From Anomaloglossus baeobatrachus (Eukaryota > Chordata > Amphibia > Anura > Aromobatidae), in the NCBI RefSeq assembly GCF_048569485.1, contig NW_027445240.1, positions 1-64,000 on the forward strand: DNA of 64,000 bases, read 5' to 3'. Shown here in pieces: positions 58,398 to 64,000 of this stretch. Every line of letters begins with the position of its first letter. Position 1 is the first letter of the stretch. The notes under the pieces were generated by a model. The model ran no database searches. It was not told the DNA's origin and saw only the letters and a list, made by a program, of their open reading frames with translations. The translations under genes were made by a program, and so were the position numbers.

Positions 58398-59787
58398 AAC
58401 CAGAATTGGTTTGGGCCTCGAGTGGCACCCTGGCCTATGCCGGACACATCTTAGGGAGAGAGAGCGAGAGGGAGACAAACCCACGCCTACACAAGACATT
58501 TTGTCACCCAAGCCAACCCTTGAAAAGGCTGCTTTGCAGAGCCAAAACAAGAAGAATGGTGCGTTTTGCAGCCGCCGCCCACTGCAATGAATCTGAATAA
58601 CTCCTCCTTTAGGGCGCAAGCAACTCCCCTCCCCCTTGCAGTCTTTCCAATTCACGATACAAAAAGACGGACAGGACAGGTTGCCTGACTTTCCGTCACT
58701 GCCACCCTTTGCCATCCTTACCCGTAGAAAGCCCTTTCATCATCCCCAAACCCTAATCTTTTCCCTTTCCTTCCCAGCCCCCAAACCCTGCCCTCTGTAC
58801 CTTTCTCACCACCCGCTTCCCTTCTCCTGTCATCCCCCTACCACCCGGGAAAAAAAGAGATTGCCCCCTCCTTCCACTAGCCCACCCTCCCACCCAAAGA
58901 ACAACTTCTTCTGCGCAGCTTGTTTTCTAGGCAGCAGCGCTATTGTGATGTCATCGGGGGGCATTGTGACAAGCCGCCAGTGTTCCGTCTCTTCATGTTG
59001 TGCACAGTTCAAACGGAAAATACATCAACAGGCAGACTACAGAAAAGCTTACTATCAAAGGTTAGAGGGGGGCTTTCTCAGAGGGCTTTTTACAGTTTTT
59101 CTATTCCCAATTAGCCGTTTAAGTGTACTTATTGAAAGTAGTAATTCTTTCATAGGCCGCCCTTTCTTAGTATTTGACGTTCCTTATATTGCGGTATGAG
59201 GCTTCGCAGTAGGTTGCAAACATTCATCACCCATGACTTTCCCCAATTGAGCTCAGAAGCTCAATGTCTATCATGACCTCTCTTTTAGAATGTCCAAGAG
59301 CAAGCAAACTATTCCTCCAGGAGAGGGCGCCAACAGACTACTAAAGAGATCATCATTACTCAAAGAAAACCCCAAAAACCAATGCATGATAGGAATAAAC
59401 AGGTAACTTTCTTTGGAGTGGAAGCGGAGAGATCGCACCAGATGCCAATTCTAGATGTTATCACACCTGTGGTCACTGCAGCAGCAGGTGAATCCACTTT
59501 GTCCAAAAGGGATCTATTCCATTCAATTGCAAATGATCTAGATAAGACAGAGAACTGCAGCACGGGGACATAGCCGAGTTGGTCAGGTTGAGTGGTGATG
59601 AGTTTGCTATTTGGATGAATAAAGAAAGTCAAAAGTGTGAAAGATAAAAAACAAAAGGAGGAAGTGTGAAAAGTGAATGGGCCAAATTGAGGTGCATATG
59701 AAGACGTATGCTTTCTTCCAATTCATTAAATCGGGCTAATATGAATCAGGTGAATTGAGTTCTGCTTTTGGAAACTGGGTTAAGAAG

Positions 59788-59975
59788 GGGTGCACCGTTC
59801 CTGGAGGTACTGCAATACCAGGTCAATGCGTGGAGTGGACAGAGCAAGCTCTTTTTCCATCTCCCTGTTCTAAAAATCCATTTAATATATGGTCCCCAGA
59901 TAGGGGACGTATCAGATATTAAACTGATAAGAACAGATACTACACTTGATCTTAGCCAAAAGGCCGAGAAGCGAT
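59788..59975 (-). ncRNA. RNU2: U2 spliceosomal snRNA, unit 31
   Basis: Consensus 188-nt copy. PSE at 60021-60038, 3' box at 59761-59775. Confidence 0.98.
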
Positions 59976-61365
59976 AACCAGAATTGGTTTGGGCCTCGAG
60001 TGGCACCCTGGCCTATGCCGGACACATCTTAGGGAGAGAGAGCGAGAGGGAGACAAACCCACGCCTACACAAGACATTTTGTCACCCAAGCCAACCCTTG
60101 AAAAGGCTGCTTTGCAGAGCCAAAACAAGAAGAATGGTGCGTTTTGCAGCCGCCGCCCACTGCAATGAATCTGAATAACTCCTCCTTTAGGGCGCAAGCA
60201 ACTCCCCTCCCCCTTGCAGTCTTTCCAATTCACGATACAAAAAGACGGACAGGACAGGTTGCCTGACTTTCCGTCACTGCCACCCTTTGCCATCCTTACC
60301 CGTAGAAAGCCCTTTCATCATCCCCAAACCCTAATCTTTTCCCTTTCCTTCCCAGCCCCCAAACCCTGCCCTCTGTACCTTTCTCACCACCCGCTTCCCT
60401 TCTCCTGTCATCCCCCTACCACCCGGGAAAAAAAGAGATTGCCCCCTCCTTCCACTAGCCCACCCTCCCACCCAAAGAACAACTTCTTCTGCGCAGCTTG
60501 TTTTCTAGGCAGCAGCGCTATTGTGATGTCATCGGGGGGCATTGTGACAAGCCGCCAGTGTTCCGTCTCTTCATGTTGTGCACAGTTCAAACGGAAAATA
60601 CATCAACAGGCAGACTACAGAAAAGCTTACTATCAAAGGTTAGAGGGGGGCTTTCTCAGAGGGCTTTTTACAGTTTTTCTATTCCCAATTAGCCGTTTAA
60701 GTGTACTTATTGAAAGTAGTAATTCTTTCATAGGCCGCCCTTTCTTAGTATTTGACGTTCCTTATATTGCGGTATGAGGCTTCGCAGTAGGTTGCAAACA
60801 TTCATCACCCATGACTTTCCCCAATTGAGCTCAGAAGCTCAATGTCTATCATGACCTCTCTTTTAGAATGTCCAAGAGCAAGCAAACTATTCCTCCAGGA
60901 GAGGGCGCCAACAGACTACTAAAGAGATCATCATTACTCAAAGAAAACCCCAAAAACCAATGCATGATAGGAATAAACAGGTAACTTTCTTTGGAGTGGA
61001 AGCGGAGAGATCGCACCAGATGCCAATTCTAGATGTTATCACACCTGTGGTCACTGCAGCAGCAGGTGAATCCACTTTGTCCAAAAGGGATCTATTCCAT
61101 TCAATTGCAAATGATCTAGATAAGACAGAGAACTGCAGCACGGGGACATAGCCGAGTTGGTCAGGTTGAGTGGTGATGAGTTTGCTATTTGGATGAATAA
61201 AGAAAGTCAAAAGTGTGAAAGATAAAAAACAAAAGGAGGAAGTGTGAAAAGTGAATGGGCCAAATTGAGGTGCATATGAAGACGTATGCTTTCTTCCAAT
61301 TCATTAAATCGGGCTAATATGAATCAGGTGAATTGAGTTCTGCTTTTGGAAACTGGGTTAAGAAG

Positions 61366-61553
61366 GGGTGCACCGTTCCTGGAGGTACTGCAATACCAGG
61401 TCAATGCGTGGAGTGGACAGAGCAAGCTCTTTTTCCATCTCCCTGTTCTAAAAATCCATTTAATATATGGTCCCCAGATAGGGGACGTATCAGATATTAA
61501 ACTGATAAGAACAGATACTACACTTGATCTTAGCCAAAAGGCCGAGAAGCGAT
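61366..61553 (-). ncRNA. RNU2: U2 spliceosomal snRNA, unit 32
   Basis: Consensus 188-nt copy. PSE at 61599-61616, 3' box at 61339-61353. Confidence 0.98.
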
Positions 61554-62943
61554 AACCAGAATTGGTTTGGGCCTCGAGTGGCACCCTGGCCTATGCCGGA
61601 CACATCTTAGGGAGAGAGAGCGAGAGGGAGACAAACCCACGCCTACACAAGACATTTTGTCACCCAAGCCAACCCTTGAAAAGGCTGCTTTGCAGAGCCA
61701 AAACAAGAAGAATGGTGCGTTTTGCAGCCGCCGCCCACTGCAATGAATCTGAATAACTCCTCCTTTAGGGCGCAAGCAACTCCCCTCCCCCTTGCAGTCT
61801 TTCCAATTCACGATACAAAAAGACGGACAGGACAGGTTGCCTGACTTTCCGTCACTGCCACCCTTTGCCATCCTTACCCGTAGAAAGCCCTTTCATCATC
61901 CCCAAACCCTAATCTTTTCCCTTTCCTTCCCAGCCCCCAAACCCTGCCCTCTGTACCTTTCTCACCACCCGCTTCCCTTCTCCTGTCATCCCCCTACCAC
62001 CCGGGAAAAAAAGAGATTGCCCCCTCCTTCCACTAGCCCACCCTCCCACCCAAAGAACAACTTCTTCTGCGCAGCTTGTTTTCTAGGCAGCAGCGCTATT
62101 GTGATGTCATCGGGGGGCATTGTGACAAGCCGCCAGTGTTCCGTCTCTTCATGTTGTGCACAGTTCAAACGGAAAATACATCAACAGGCAGACTACAGAA
62201 AAGCTTACTATCAAAGGTTAGAGGGGGGCTTTCTCAGAGGGCTTTTTACAGTTTTTCTATTCCCAATTAGCCGTTTAAGTGTACTTATTGAAAGTAGTAA
62301 TTCTTTCATAGGCCGCCCTTTCTTAGTATTTGACGTTCCTTATATTGCGGTATGAGGCTTCGCAGTAGGTTGCAAACATTCATCACCCATGACTTTCCCC
62401 AATTGAGCTCAGAAGCTCAATGTCTATCATGACCTCTCTTTTAGAATGTCCAAGAGCAAGCAAACTATTCCTCCAGGAGAGGGCGCCAACAGACTACTAA
62501 AGAGATCATCATTACTCAAAGAAAACCCCAAAAACCAATGCATGATAGGAATAAACAGGTAACTTTCTTTGGAGTGGAAGCGGAGAGATCGCACCAGATG
62601 CCAATTCTAGATGTTATCACACCTGTGGTCACTGCAGCAGCAGGTGAATCCACTTTGTCCAAAAGGGATCTATTCCATTCAATTGCAAATGATCTAGATA
62701 AGACAGAGAACTGCAGCACGGGGACATAGCCGAGTTGGTCAGGTTGAGTGGTGATGAGTTTGCTATTTGGATGAATAAAGAAAGTCAAAAGTGTGAAAGA
62801 TAAAAAACAAAAGGAGGAAGTGTGAAAAGTGAATGGGCCAAATTGAGGTGCATATGAAGACGTATGCTTTCTTCCAATTCATTAAATCGGGCTAATATGA
62901 ATCAGGTGAATTGAGTTCTGCTTTTGGAAACTGGGTTAAGAAG

Positions 62944-63131
62944 GGGTGCACCGTTCCTGGAGGTACTGCAATACCAGGTCAATGCGTGGAGTGGACAGAG
63001 CAAGCTCTTTTTCCATCTCCCTGTTCTAAAAATCCATTTAATATATGGTCCCCAGATAGGGGACGTATCAGATATTAAACTGATAAGAACAGATACTACA
63101 CTTGATCTTAGCCAAAAGGCCGAGAAGCGAT
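62944..63131 (-). ncRNA. RNU2: U2 spliceosomal snRNA, unit 33
   Basis: Consensus 188-nt copy and the last in the window. PSE at 63177-63194, 3' box at 62917-62931. Confidence 0.98.
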
Positions 63132-64000
63132 AACCAGAATTGGTTTGGGCCTCGAGTGGCACCCTGGCCTATGCCGGACACATCTTAGGGAGAGAGAGCG
63201 AGAGGGAGACAAACCCACGCCTACACAAGACATTTTGTCACCCAAGCCAACCCTTGAAAAGGCTGCTTTGCAGAGCCAAAACAAGAAGAATGGTGCGTTT
63301 TGCAGCCGCCGCCCACTGCAATGAATCTGAATAACTCCTCCTTTAGGGCGCAAGCAACTCCCCTCCCCCTTGCAGTCTTTCCAATTCACGATACAAAAAG
63401 ACGGACAGGACAGGTTGCCTGACTTTCCGTCACTGCCACCCTTTGCCATCCTTACCCGTAGAAAGCCCTTTCATCATCCCCAAACCCTAATCTTTTCCCT
63501 TTCCTTCCCAGCCCCCAAACCCTGCCCTCTGTACCTTTCTCACCACCCGCTTCCCTTCTCCTGTCATCCCCCTACCACCCGGGAAAAAAAGAGATTGCCC
63601 CCTCCTTCCACTAGCCCACCCTCCCACCCAAAGAACAACTTCTTCTGCGCAGCTTGTTTTCTAGGCAGCAGCGCTATTGTGATGTCATCGGGGGGCATTG
63701 TGACAAGCCGCCAGTGTTCCGTCTCTTCATGTTGTGCACAGTTCAAACGGAAAATACATCAACAGGCAGACTACAGAAAAGCTTACTATCAAAGGTTAGA
63801 GGGGGGCTTTCTCAGAGGGCTTTTTACAGTTTTTCTATTCCCAATTAGCCGTTTAAGTGTACTTATTGAAAGTAGTAATTCTTTCATAGGCCGCCCTTTC
63901 TTAGTATTTGACGTTCCTTATATTGCGGTATGAGGCTTCGCAGTAGGTTGCAAACATTCATCACCCATGACTTTCCCCAATTGAGCTCAGAAGCTCAATG

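Larger units (their letters stand above)
1..64000 (-). repeat. U2 snRNA tandem array, 1,578-bp unit, 33 units in window
   Basis: The same 1,578-bp sequence recurs head to tail from end to end. U2 start-to-start distances are exactly 1,578 from unit 5 to unit 13 and between most later neighbours. Units 1-4 are 1,582-1,585 bp because of single-base run-length insertions, and units 19 and 22 are 1,579 bp. Every unit has one U2 gene on the minus strand, so transcription runs right to left. Spacer reading frames are identical from unit to unit, which points to near-complete homogenisation, as is known for vertebrate U2 arrays under concerted evolution. The array continues past both window edges. 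Confidence 0.97.
55242..64000. repeat. Array block E: units 29-33 and partial spacer
   Basis: Five standard units. The window ends within the inverted repeat of the last spacer. No departures from the reference were noticed. Confidence 0.95.

Noticed and set aside
1-64000. CRISPR array or prokaryotic operon
   Set aside because: The repeats are 1,578-bp gene units with eukaryotic snRNA signals. There are no short direct repeats with unique spacers and no bacterial genes.

Overview
The window lies inside a tandem array of U2 spliceosomal RNA genes from a vertebrate, most likely a fish or amphibian. This is judged from the U2 sequence, its vertebrate-type snRNA promoter and 3' box, and the U2-targeted LINE inside it. 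The species cannot be named. The repeat unit is 1,578 bp: a 188-nt U2 gene plus a 1,390-bp spacer. There are 33 U2 units, all on the minus strand. Thirty are uninterrupted and three (units 13, 18 and 28) are split by an insertion at the same nucleotide. Both window ends fall inside the array, so its total size is unknown.

Layout. 1-6818: units 1-4 and the first part of unit 5's flank, with about 20 single-base run-length insertions that look like consensus errors. 6819-19442: regular units 5-12. 19443-20474: unit 13, split by an 842-bp non-autonomous element. 20475-28176: units 14-17. 28177-33912: unit 18, split by a 5.5-kb LINE. 33913-49506: units 19-27. 49507-55241: unit 28, split by a second, nearly identical LINE. 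55242-64000: units 29-33.

The two LINEs have an ORF1 with three CCHC zinc knuckles and an ORF2 with an apurinic-like endonuclease, a reverse transcriptase with YMDD, and a C-terminal CCHC. Content and target fit the Keno group of the Tx1 clade, which is known to insert into U2 genes. Both copies keep both frames open, lie in the same direction as U2 and are flanked by a 14-bp duplication of U2 nt 39-52. Integration falls directly after the branch-point recognition sequence GUAGUA (nt 33-38). Each LINE therefore sits behind an intact U2 promoter and could be transcribed as a chimeric RNA starting with U2 nt 1-52 (inference).

The 842-bp element enters at the same nucleotide and shares the last 12 nt of its 3' end with the LINEs. 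It has no coding sequence that I recognise, but it holds a six-copy 42-bp minisatellite and two stretches resembling the U2 5' end. It is the best candidate here for something undescribed: a U2-targeted non-autonomous partner of Keno. The spacers otherwise hold the U2 promoter elements, a 210-bp pyrimidine-rich tract, a perfect 8-bp inverted repeat and a few short protein-like frames of unknown origin. No ordinary protein-coding host gene was found.
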